DNA of 26,160 bases from the NCBI GenBank assembly GCA_964568805.1, contig CAZMRW010000068.1, positions 1-26,160 of the forward strand, given 5' to 3'. Within the stretch, counting starts at the first letter, position 1; each line of letters begins with the position of its first letter. The notes under the pieces are model-generated. The model made no database searches, was not told the DNA's origin, and worked only from the letters and a program-made list of their open reading frames with translations. Of the stretch, positions 6,706 to 14,431 are shown one piece after another. This DNA is from CAZMRW01 sp964568805. GTDB lineage: Bacteria; Pseudomonadota; Gammaproteobacteria; Methylococcales; Methylomonadaceae. The position numbers were made by a program, and so were the translations under genes.

Positions 6706-9700
6706 TCAACGCAAATCCTGAGCAAGCAGGCTGGCATTGCCGCCGATCGCCGCGGTATTGGTGGTTACGGTCTGTTCTACTGCAAAGCGGCGGAGATAAT
6801 CGGGTCCTCCGGCTTTTGGCCCGGTGCCGGACAGGCCCATGCCGCCGAACGGTTGAACACCGACGACGGCGCCAATCATATTCCGGTTGACATAAATGTT
6901 GCCGGCTTTGATGCCCTGCCGCAGGGTTTTGATATTGGCGTCCAGACGGCTGTGTATGCCCAGTGTTAAGCCATAGCCGGTGGCATTGACCGACTTGATG
7001 ACCTGATCAAGTTCGGATTCTCGAAAACGGATGAGATGCAAAATCGGGCCGAAAACTTCCTGAGTCAGCTGTGATAGCGACTTGATTTCTATCAGGGTTG
7101 GCGGAAAAAAACTGCCTTGGCACAAGTCTTGCGGCAACTGCATTTGATAAAGCACCCCGGCTTGTTTCTGCATGGCTTGCAGATGGGCATTCAATGGCGC
7201 CAGTGCCGCATGGTCGATAATCGGGCCGATATCGGTCTGATACAGGCCGGGATTACCGATCGTTAATTCCTGAATGGCGCCAATCAGCATGGCGATGGTT
7301 TTATCGGCAATTTCCCGTTGTACAAACAACGCCCGCAATGCGGAGCAGCGCTGGCCGGCGCTGTTAAACGCCGAGAGGATGGCATCCTGCACCAGTTGCT
7401 CGAGCAATGCCGAACTATCGGCAATCATGACATTTTGACCGCCCGTTTCTGCAATCAGAGACACAATATCCTGATGGTGTTCGGCTAATTGGCGGTTGAT
7501 CAACTGTGCGGTCGTCGTCGAACCGGTAAAGGCAATTCCGGCAACTCTGGAATCGGGCAGAATGCAGCGCTCGGTCATACTGCCGGAGGCCGGCATGAAC
7601 TGCAATACCTGTTCGGGAATGCCGGCCTGATGTAATAACTGGATACAACGCAGGGCAGTCAGCACGGTTTGGCTGGCCGGTTTGGCGATTACCGTATTGC
7701 CGGCGGCGAGTGCCGCCGTTATCTGTCCGATGAAGATGGCTATCGGAAAATTCCAGGGACTGATACAAACAAAGATGCCGCGGCCATAATGATAGAGCCG
7801 GTTTTCTTCGCCGACCGGCCCGGGCAGTGTTATCGGGCCGCCGAACAAGGCCAGCGCAGATTGAGCATAATAGCGGCAATAATCTACGGCTTCCCTCACT
7901 TCCGCTAGGGCATCCTTTATCGTACGGCCGCCTTCACGGCTGCATAAGGAAACCAGTTCAAGGCGATGCAACTCCAAAAGATCGGCGGCCTTAAGTAAAT
8001 AATCCGCGCGTCTCGCCGCAGGGCAATGCCTCCAATCAGTAAATGCCTTCGCGGCGCCGTTTAGTCCCCGTTCAATGTCGGCAGGATCAGCGGCAATGAC
8101 GGAGCCGACAGTCAAGCCATTGTCGTAAGGATTAACGATGAGCTGTTCCTTGCCGGAACAGAAATAGCCATTGACCAGCGGCGCCGCCGTCCACTGTACA
8201 TCGGCCAGGCTGTTCAACTTTTCCTGCAATTGCTGCAGTTGTTCCGGGTCAGCCAGATTCAAGCCTTGGGAGTTTAGCCGCTCACCGAATAAATCTCTTG
8301 GCAGGACGATTTGCGGTTGCCGGGGCAAGGAGTCGACGACTTCGACAGGATCTCGGACTAAGTCGTCAATGCTGACAGCCGGATTGTCGACCCGGTTGAT
8401 AAAGGACGTGTTCGCGCCGTTTTCCAGCAACCGCCTGATCAGATAAGGCAGCAATTCCTGATGATGTCCGATCGGCGCATAGATGCGGCAAGGGAGTTTC
8501 CGGTTTTGAACTTCCGGAGTTTCCCGGTAAAGCCTTCCCCCCATACCGTGCAATCGCTGGAATTCATAACCCGGATGCCGGCTGCCGGCTAGCAGGACTG
8601 CAGCAACCGTATGAGCATTATGACTTGCAAACTGAGGATAAAAGGCGTCAGTCCGGGACAGGATGAATTGTGCGCAAGCCAGATAGGATAAATCGGTCAT
8701 CGACTTATGGGTAAAAACGGGATAATTGTACAGGCCGCCTTCCTGTGCCCGCTTGATTTCACTATCCCAGTAAGCGCCTTTGACCAGACGCAAGGGAATC
8801 CTGCATTGCCGGGACTCAGCCAGTTCAGCCAGCCAGCGAACGGCCGGCAGCGCCCTTTTTTGATAGGCCTGCACGGCCAAACCCAATCCTGGCCAGTCGT
8901 TTAGATCGGGATGCGTAAAAACGGCAGCAAAAATATCCAGAGATATTTCCAGCCGTTCAGATTCTTCCGCATCGACCGTGATGGAGATATTGGCTGAGCG
9001 CGCTGCCTTTGCCAGGCTCAGCAGTTTCCCGCTTAATTCCTTGATCGCCCTGCCATGCTGTAAGGGTTCATAGCGGGGGCACAAAGCCGATAATTTAATC
9101 GAAATACCGGGATTGTCATACATATCGACAGAGAGCGCCGATTGGGCCAGCGTTTTGATCGCGTTTAGATACGACTGAAAATATCGATCGGCATCGGCAG
9201 CCGTTAATGCCGCTTCACCCAACATATCGAAAGAAAATCGATAAGCCGGGTACTGCTCGCTGCGATGAATCGCTTCCGGCATCGATTCTGCGAAAATGAA
9301 TTGCAGCGCCAGCTGGCGCATGGCCTGCTTTAGGGCGCCGCGTATCAGGGGCGCGCCCATACGGGACAACAATTTTTCATAGACAGGAAACCAGGGTGCT
9401 TCCGGCTGCAGTTCCCCTTCAAATTCGCTGGTGAACAACAAGGCCCGGGTGGATAAATTGACCATCACAGAATCACTATGCAGTAAATGGCTTTGCCAGT
9501 CCGCACTGGTCAGCTTTTCCTGCAGAAACCGGTCTTGAGTCCGGCTGTCGGGTATACGCAGCAAGGCTTCGGCAATCCCCATCAAGACGATGCCTTCCTG
9601 TGAATTAAGCTGATATTCATTCAGGAAGGCTTCGATGACGGTTTGCCGATGTTTTTTCGATCTGACAGCATTCACCAGAGTTTTCGCCAAATCGCCGACA

Positions 9701-9816
9701 CGCGCCGGATCATAAGGCCCCAGGCAGGCTAATAACTCGCCGGTGATGGCTCTCTCATCGGCCAGATAAGCCTGATTGATTGCGGCACGCAATTGGGCTA
9801 AAGATTGTTGAGTCAT
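6706..9816 (-). CDS. putA: Bifunctional proline dehydrogenase / L-glutamate gamma-semialdehyde dehydrogenase PutA
   Basis: PutA oxidises proline to glutamate in two steps, feeding electrons to quinone through FAD and then making NADH. The product is 1036 residues. The N-terminal helical arm is followed by the FAD barrel, with ISIKLSAL (238-245), VKGAYWD (345-351) and RRLLENGANTSFINR (461-475), which binds proline. The aldehyde dehydrogenase half has SPWNFPIAIFIGQ, FTGSTTTAQ, AETGGQN, catalytic Cys824 in GQRCSA and EVFGPI. The C-terminal tail carries GGMGLSGTGPKAGGPDYL, the dimerisation flap region. The roughly 50-residue ribbon-helix-helix repressor domain of enteric PutA is missing, and so is the extra C-terminal domain, so this is the short, purely enzymatic type. 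A repressor acting from elsewhere must control it. It is monocistronic and divergent from yoaA. Confidence 0.97.
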   Translation of the reverse strand: MTQQSLAQLRAAINQAYLADERAITGELLACLGPYDPARVGDLAKTLVNAVRSKKHRQTVIEAFLNEYQLNSQEGIVLMGIAEALLRIPDSRTQDRFLQEKLTSADWQSHLLHSDSVMVNLSTRALLFTSEFEGELQPEAPWFPVYEKLLSRMGAPLIRGALKQAMRQLALQFIFAESMPEAIHRSEQYPAYRFSFDMLGEAALTAADADRYFQSYLNAIKTLAQSALSVDMYDNPGISIKLSALCPRYEPLQHGRAIKELSGKLLSLAKAARSANISITVDAEESERLEISLDIFAAVFTHPDLNDWPGLGLAVQAYQKRALPAVRWLAELAESRQCRIPLRLVKGAYWDSEIKRAQEGGLYNYPVFTHKSMTDLSYLACAQFILSRTDAFYPQFASHNAHTVAAVLLAGSRHPGYEFQRLHGMGGRLYRETPEVQNRKLPCRIYAPIGHHQELLPYLIRRLLENGANTSFINRVDNPAVSIDDLVRDPVEVVDSLPRQPQIVLPRDLFGERLNSQGLNLADPEQLQQLQEKLNSLADVQWTAAPLVNGYFCSGKEQLIVNPYDNGLTVGSVIAADPADIERGLNGAAKAFTDWRHCPAARRADYLLKAADLLELHRLELVSLCSREGGRTIKDALAEVREAVDYCRYYAQSALALFGGPITLPGPVGEENRLYHYGRGIFVCISPWNFPIAIFIGQITAALAAGNTVIAKPASQTVLTALRCIQLLHQAGIPEQVLQFMPASGSMTERCILPDSRVAGIAFTGSTTTAQLINRQLAEHHQDIVSLIAETGGQNVMIADSSALLEQLVQDAILSAFNSAGQRCSALRALFVQREIADKTIAMLIGAIQELTIGNPGLYQTDIGPIIDHAALAPLNAHLQAMQKQAGVLYQMQLPQDLCQGSFFPPTLIEIKSLSQLTQEVFGPILHLIRFRESELDQVIKSVNATGYGLTLGIHSRLDANIKTLRQGIKAGNIYVNRNMIGAVVGVQPFGGMGLSGTGPKAGGPDYLRRFAVEQTVTTNTAAIGGNASLLAQDLR

Positions 9817-10093
9817 TTATCGCTGATATAACCGACAGGAATGAACCAATACTCTCATAACGGAGTGCTAATTTGAAGTCCGGTCCATATTAATTAAGAG
9901 TGGACATTCAAATAAAATTTATCAAAATACTTTCGACTGCCAAACAGTATGAATAGTTTTACATTAACCGACTGTAGAGATTTTCTCTGTTGTTAATGTC
10001 AGTTTGCCATATAACTTGAAACCCATCTGAGTTCTTGCGTACACTAATGCCTTTATATCACTTACCTGCCTGTATTTTCCGGGCGGAATACGT
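9817..10093. promoter_or_regulatory. Divergent putA / yoaA control region
   Basis: This is a 277-base AT-rich region with no gene. For putA (minus strand) a modest promoter is TTGGCA (9943-9938), 16 bases, TAAATT (9921-9916). Nearer the putA start lies GAGTGCTAA (9863-9871), identical to one half of a CIRCE operator, paired with a poor second half (9846-9854). For yoaA, a sigma-70 promoter is seen at 10016-10045, with a CTG-N10-CAG motif (9987-10002) just upstream that resembles a LexA box core. All of these except the yoaA promoter are weak. Confidence 0.5.
10016..10045 (+). promoter_or_regulatory. Predicted sigma-70 promoter of yoaA
   Basis: TTGAAA (10016-10021), an 18-base spacer and TACACT (10040-10045) would start transcription near 10052, about 42 bases before the TTG start codon of yoaA. 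Both hexamers keep the most conserved positions. No other candidate in the region is better placed. Confidence 0.5.
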
Positions 10094-12019
10094 TTGCAAT
10101 TGACAGAACTAGAATTATTTTTCGGCAGTGATGGCGCGCTAGCAAAGGTTATACCGGGATATCAGCCCAGGGAGGCCCAACTGGAGATGGCCAAGGCCAT
10201 CGTCGAGGCTATTAAAGCGAACCGGAATTTAATAGCGGAAGCCGGAACCGGCACGGGAAAAACTTTCGCTTATTTGGTGCCGGCGATATTGTCGGGCAAA
10301 AAAGTCATCATTTCGACCGGCACCAAAAATCTTCAGGATCAACTCTTTAACAAGGATTTGCCGGTCATCCGTAAAGCGATGAAAGTGCCTTTTATCGCCG
10401 CCTTGTTAAAAGGCCGCAGCAATTATTTATGTACTTTCCGGCTGCAAAATTCCTTGACGTCCGCCTTCGGTTTCAGCAAGGAAGATGCCGATGCCCTGGC
10501 CAAAATTGCATCCTGGTCGAAACGCACCAAAACCGGCGATGTCTCTGAAATGTCGGAAGTGGCCGAGTCGGATCCGGTCTGGTACCAGGCCACGTCAACG
10601 GTAGACAACTGTCTCGGACAGGATTGTCCGGATTATGCCGACTGTTTTTTGGTCAAGGCGAGAAAAATGGCGCAGGAAGCTGAAATTCTGGTCGTCAATC
10701 ATCATCTTTTATGCGCCGATTGGTCTATCCGCGACAGCGGTTTTGGCGAGTTATTGCCTGATGCCGACGTCGTTATTATCGACGAGGCGCATCAACTGGC
10801 CGATACCGCATCAAATTTTTTGGGCATCTCAGTGGGCGGCAAGCAGTTGACCGATTTGGCCAAGGATGCACTGCTCGAATATTTTAAAGATGCGACGGAC
10901 ATGCCCGCCCTGCGCACCGCCTGTGAAGACCTTGAACATGAAGTCAAGGATCTTCGCCTGGCGTTCGGTATCGAGCTGAAACGGGGAGAGTGGCAGGACA
11001 TTGACAATAATCCGAAAATTGCCGCCGGCCTGAGCGCGGTTATGGAACAGTTGCAACGCCTGGAAGAACAATTGACACTGGCGTCGGTTAAATCGAAAGG
11101 ATTGGAATTATGCAGCAAAAGAGCGGATGACCTGTTACAGCAATTGAAGATCATCTCCGAAGATCCGGGCGGCAAATGGATACGCTGGTATGAAACCCAC
11201 AGAAAGTCCTTCACGTTCAGCCGGACGCCGCTCGACATTGCCGGCGAGTTTCAGAGCTTTATGCATCAGCATCAGGCGGTCTGGATTTTTACCTCGGCTA
11301 CCTTGAGCGTCGCCCATAAATTCAACCATTTTGCCGATAATCTCGGCTTAACCAACGTAGCCAGTGCGAGCTGGGACAGCCCTTTTGACTATGCCGGACT
11401 GTCCTTGTTTTATCACCCTAAAGGCTTGCCCAGACCCGACGATCCCAATTTCATACCATTGATCATTGAATTTGTCTTGCCGGTTTTACAGGCCAGCAAG
11501 GGAAGGGCTTTTTTTCTGTTTACCAGCCACCGGGCACTTAAACAGGCGGCTGAACTGTTAACAGATAAAATCGATTTTCCGATATTGATTCAGGGCAGCC
11601 GGCCTAAAGCTCGTCTGCTGGAACAGTTCAAGAAACAAGGCAATGCCGTGTTACTGGGTACGTCCAGCTTTTGGGAAGGCGTCGACGTCCGGGGTGAAGC
11701 ATTATCCTGCGTGATTATCGACAAGCTGCCTTTCTCCTCGCCCGGCGATCCGGTTTTGAAAGCCCGACTGGATGCATTGAGCCGGCAGGGACGCAACCCG
11801 TTTTTCGAACATCAATTGCCGGCAGCCGTTATCGCGTTAAGACAGGGCATCGGACGATTGATTCGCGATGTGACCGATCGAGGCGTCCTGATGGTCTGCG
11901 ATCCGAGATTGTTGAAAAAATCCTACGGGCAAGTGTTTCTGGATAGCGTTCCCGCGATGAAACGCACCCGTGACATCGAAGAGGTGCGAGCCTTTTTTCA
12001 GCAGGAGAATAATCACTGA
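10094..12019 (+). CDS. yoaA: ATP-dependent iron-sulfur DNA helicase YoaA (DinG/XPD family)
   Basis: This is a superfamily 2, XPD-like 5'-3' helicase that helps in repair of replication damage; in E. coli YoaA works with the HolC clamp-loader subunit. The product is 641 residues, close to E. coli YoaA (about 636) and shorter than DinG. Walker A is GTGTGKT (51-57). Four cysteines of the 4Fe-4S domain lie at C113, C173, C178 and C184, DEAH at 230-233, and the C-terminal motifs are SSFWEGVDVRG and QGIGRLIR. Text such as LLKGRSNYLC and CFLVKARK matches YoaA closely. The start is a TTG with GGCGGA about 6 bases upstream; no in-frame ATG precedes it, and the second in-frame TTG is two codons on. It is a single-gene unit; LexA control is possible but the box is weak. 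Confidence 0.93.
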   Translation: MQLTELELFFGSDGALAKVIPGYQPREAQLEMAKAIVEAIKANRNLIAEAGTGTGKTFAYLVPAILSGKKVIISTGTKNLQDQLFNKDLPVIRKAMKVPFIAALLKGRSNYLCTFRLQNSLTSAFGFSKEDADALAKIASWSKRTKTGDVSEMSEVAESDPVWYQATSTVDNCLGQDCPDYADCFLVKARKMAQEAEILVVNHHLLCADWSIRDSGFGELLPDADVVIIDEAHQLADTASNFLGISVGGKQLTDLAKDALLEYFKDATDMPALRTACEDLEHEVKDLRLAFGIELKRGEWQDIDNNPKIAAGLSAVMEQLQRLEEQLTLASVKSKGLELCSKRADDLLQQLKIISEDPGGKWIRWYETHRKSFTFSRTPLDIAGEFQSFMHQHQAVWIFTSATLSVAHKFNHFADNLGLTNVASASWDSPFDYAGLSLFYHPKGLPRPDDPNFIPLIIEFVLPVLQASKGRAFFLFTSHRALKQAAELLTDKIDFPILIQGSRPKARLLEQFKKQGNAVLLGTSSFWEGVDVRGEALSCVIIDKLPFSSPGDPVLKARLDALSRQGRNPFFEHQLPAAVIALRQGIGRLIRDVTDRGVLMVCDPRLLKKSYGQVFLDSVPAMKRTRDIEEVRAFFQQENNH

Positions 12020-12070
12020 AATGATCGAAAACAACATTATCCCGCGGTTGTTAGCGATAATTTGAATAAA

Positions 12071-12361
12071 GATCAGATCAAACTTATGTTCCTGGGCTTG
12101 ATCAAGCGTCTTCGCATTCTTCCAGTAACCGCAGCTGTAGGCTAGATGTTTGCCCAGCATCGAACGGTATAAATTAATGCTGGTATCATAATGCCGCTTG
12201 ATGATCTTTGATGCGAGATTCTTGCTTTGACGGTTTGAAAAATAGGCCCACAAGCCGTTTTTAATCGATTGCGGATCCAGCTTGACCCGCCTGACCAGCA
12301 GACCTGAACAAAATTTATTAAATAACTCACCGAGTTGATCAGACTCCCACCATTCATCCAG
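12071..12361 (-). pseudogene. Remnant of a cyclopropane-fatty-acyl-phospholipid synthase gene (cfa)
   Basis: An open frame on the minus strand translates to about 97 residues that match the middle of Cfa, the SAM-dependent enzyme that cyclopropanates membrane lipids. DEWWESDQLGELFNKF corresponds to the DGWW-E-CD-L segment, and NRQSKNLASKIIKRHYDTS to the NLQSKKRAW...HYD segment. YSCGYWKNAKTLDQAQ corresponds to the YSCAYWKDADNLESAQ segment just before the SAM-binding domain. The N-terminal 90 or so residues and the entire SAM-binding catalytic domain are gone. Similarity stops at KFDLI (12071), and the frame then runs by chance into antisense of yoaA. There is no ATG. It is squeezed between the yoaA stop and a hairpin after dapB, and is certainly not a working enzyme. 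Confidence 0.75.
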
Positions 12362-12365
12362 TGGC

Positions 12366-12390
12366 AACAGGGTTGTTTTGCAACCCTGTT
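12366..12390 (-). terminator. Hairpin after dapB
   Basis: AACAGGGTTG (12366-12375) and CAACCCTGTT (12381-12390) form a perfect 10-base stem with a 5-base loop, 5 bases past the dapB stop codon. No strong T-run follows on either strand, so it may act as a transcript-end stabiliser or a weak terminator for the hrcA-dapB transcript. Confidence 0.6.
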
Positions 12391-12394
12391 CTTG

Positions 12395-13198
12395 CTAGCT
12401 TAGCCCCAACACATCCTGCATATCGTACAAGCCGTGGTCTTTATCAGCCAGCCAGATGGCCGCCCGGACTGCGCCGTTGGCAAAAGTCATCCGGCTGGAG
12501 GCTTTATGGGTAATTTCCAGACGCTCACCTTCATCAGCAAACATCACGGTATGCTCACCGACGATATCGCCGGCGCGAACCGTCGAAAAACCGATCGTAT
12601 TCCTGTCTCTCTCACCGGTATTCCCTTCCCGGCCATAAATCGCGCAGTCTTTTAAATTCCGTCCTAACGTGGACGCAATCACTTCACCCATGCGCAATGC
12701 AGTACCGGATGGTGCATCAATTTTGTGCCGGTGATGGGCTTCAATGACTTCAATGTCGGTATAGCTACCCATGACCCTGGCGGCCATTTCCAGCAACTTA
12801 AGCGACAGATTGACGCCGACGCTCATATTGGGCGCCAAAACAATAGCTATCTCATTAGCCGCCTCGGCAATCCTGGCCTTTTGCATATCGCTATAGCCGG
12901 TAGTGCCGATGACCATCTTTTTGCCCGCCTGCCGGCATAGTTCGATTAACGCCATGGACGTCTCGGGACGGGTGAAATCGATCAAAAGATCAAATTGATC
13001 GGCCGCCGCCATCAGATCATCAATCACCTTTATGCCGACAGTGCCGATACCCGCCACTTCACCGGCATCCCTGCCTAAGGCATTACTGCCTGGACGGGAC
13101 ACGGCAACAGCCAGTTTTGCATGATCGGACGCTACTGTCGCTTTTATCAGACTGGCGCCCATACGACCGGAAGCGCCCGCAATAGCTATACGTACCAT
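12395..13198 (-). CDS. dapB: 4-hydroxy-tetrahydrodipicolinate reductase DapB
   Basis: DapB reduces the DapA product with NAD(P)H in the lysine and meso-diaminopimelate pathway. The product is 267 residues, the normal length. The Rossmann nucleotide site is GASGRMG (8-14), IGTTGY lies at about 97-102, and the catalytic and substrate motif EAHHRHKIDAPSGTA holds His155, His156 and Lys159. The C-terminal RAGDIVGEHTVMF is also typical. It starts 2 bases after the dnaJ stop codon, so it is translated from the heat-shock transcript. This dnaJ-dapB link is common in proteobacteria. In many relatives carA follows dapB; here a hairpin and the cfa remnant follow instead. Confidence 0.97.
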   Translation of the reverse strand: MVRIAIAGASGRMGASLIKATVASDHAKLAVAVSRPGSNALGRDAGEVAGIGTVGIKVIDDLMAAADQFDLLIDFTRPETSMALIELCRQAGKKMVIGTTGYSDMQKARIAEAANEIAIVLAPNMSVGVNLSLKLLEMAARVMGSYTDIEVIEAHHRHKIDAPSGTALRMGEVIASTLGRNLKDCAIYGREGNTGERDRNTIGFSTVRAGDIVGEHTVMFADEGERLEITHKASSRMTFANGAVRAAIWLADKDHGLYDMQDVLGLS

Positions 13199-13200
13199 GC

Positions 13201-14334
13201 TTAACCCGTTAATTTATCAAAAAAGTTTTTCACGCCATCCATCCACGAGTGTTCCTGCGGACTGTGATGCTTGCCGCCGCCCAGTAAGGATTCGTTAAGC
13301 TCTTCGATCAGGGCTTTCTGTTCCTTGGTCAGATGAACCGGCGTTTCGACCTGGACTCTGCATAACAAATCGCCGACCGAACCGCCTCTGACCGGCTTGA
13401 CGCCCTTGCCGCGCAACCTGAATAATTTTCCGGTCTGGGTCTCAGCAGGGATTTTCAGGTTAACCTTGCCGTCCAGCGTAGGCACCTGGAGATCGCCGCC
13501 CAAGCAGGCGGTGGGAAAACTGATCGGAACTTCGCAATAAAGATTGGCGCCATCGCGGGTGAAAATCGGATGCTCCTTCACCTGAATCTGCACATACAAA
13601 TCTCCGGCTGGACCGCCGTTTTCCCCCGCCTCGCCTTCTCCCGCCAGGCGAATTCGATCGCCGGTATCGACGCCGGCCGGGATTTTTGCGGAGAGGGTCT
13701 TGGTTTCCTGAACGCGACCCTGTCCGTAGCATTTGCCGCAAGGATCCTTGATCTGTTTGCCACTGCCGCGACAGGTCGGGCAGGTTTGTTGAATCGAAAA
13801 GAAACCTTGCTGCATCCTGACCTGGCCGTGGCCATGGCAGGTTGAACAGATGACTGGGCTGGAGCCTTTTTTAGCGCCGCTGCCGGAGCACTCGCTGCAT
13901 ACAACCAGGACAGGAACGCGGATTTTAGCCTCGGTTCCGGAAACCGCTTCTTCCAGTGACAATTCCAGGTTGTAACGTAAATCCGATCCACGCTGAACGT
14001 TGCTACGCTGTCTGCCGCCGCCGAAAATATCGCCGAAAACATCACCGAATATATCGCTGAAACCCTCGGCGCCAAAACCGCCATGACGTCCGCCGCCCAT
14101 TGACGAATCGACGCCGGCATGGCCAAACTGGTCGTATGCCGCGCGTTTTTTGGGGTCTGATAAAATTTCGTAAGCTTCTTTAATCTGCTTGAATTTGATT
14201 TCAGCTTCTTCCGGATTGTCCTTGTTACGATCCGGATGATACTTCATCGCCTTGCTGCGATAGCTTTTTTTAATTTCTGCATCACTGGCGTTTCTATCAA
14301 CACCAAGAAGCTTGTAAAAATCTTCTTTTGCCAT
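13201..14334 (-). CDS. dnaJ: Chaperone protein DnaJ (Hsp40)
   Basis: DnaJ stimulates DnaK ATPase and delivers unfolded clients. The 377-residue protein has a J domain with HPD at 33-35. A Gly/Phe-rich linker follows at about 78-108 with the repeat FGDVFGDIFGGG, then four CxxCxGxG zinc-binding motifs: C146/C149, C163/C166, C185/C188 and C199/C202. C-terminal client-binding domains complete the protein. It is a class A (type I) DnaJ of normal length. It lies 97 bases downstream of dnaK, with three hairpins in the gap, and 2 bases upstream of dapB. A GGGAG lies 11 bases before the ATG inside the last hairpin, so translation may depend on opening that stem. Confidence 0.98.
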   Translation of the reverse strand: MAKEDFYKLLGVDRNASDAEIKKSYRSKAMKYHPDRNKDNPEEAEIKFKQIKEAYEILSDPKKRAAYDQFGHAGVDSSMGGGRHGGFGAEGFSDIFGDVFGDIFGGGRQRSNVQRGSDLRYNLELSLEEAVSGTEAKIRVPVLVVCSECSGSGAKKGSSPVICSTCHGHGQVRMQQGFFSIQQTCPTCRGSGKQIKDPCGKCYGQGRVQETKTLSAKIPAGVDTGDRIRLAGEGEAGENGGPAGDLYVQIQVKEHPIFTRDGANLYCEVPISFPTACLGGDLQVPTLDGKVNLKIPAETQTGKLFRLRGKGVKPVRGGSVGDLLCRVQVETPVHLTKEQKALIEELNESLLGGGKHHSPQEHSWMDGVKNFFDKLTG

Positions 14335-14345
14335 GTTTCAATCCG

Positions 14346-14415
14346 CTCCCGGGAAAAGCCCCGGGAGATTCCGCATGATGCGGCGTTATTAACAACCGCG
14401 CCCCGAAAGGCGCGG
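14346..14415 (-). promoter_or_regulatory. Three consecutive hairpins between dnaK and dnaJ
   Basis: In transcript order: an arm pair CCGCGCC (14415-14409 and 14402-14396 on the minus strand) with a 6-base loop followed by TTGTTAAT; then CCGCAT-C-ATGCGG (14383-14371); then CTCCCGGG and CCCGGGAG (14367-14360 and 14353-14346) with a 6-base loop. The first, followed by T-rich sequence, looks like a partial terminator that would lower dnaJ relative to dnaK. The last holds a GGGAG that could serve as the dnaJ ribosome site. Pairing is seen directly; the role is inference. Confidence 0.6.
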
Positions 14416-14431
14416 AATCATCCTGGTGACA

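Noticed and set aside
6706..9816. Possible frameshift or truncation of PutA, because it is about 280 residues shorter than the E. coli protein.
   Set aside because: All catalytic motifs and the C-terminal dimerisation region are present; the missing part is the N-terminal DNA-binding domain and the extra C-terminal domain, which many PutA proteins naturally lack.
11837..12070. Continuation of the cfa-remnant frame into the antisense strand of yoaA.
   Set aside because: Similarity to Cfa stops at about 12071; the rest mirrors yoaA codons and gives no recognisable protein.
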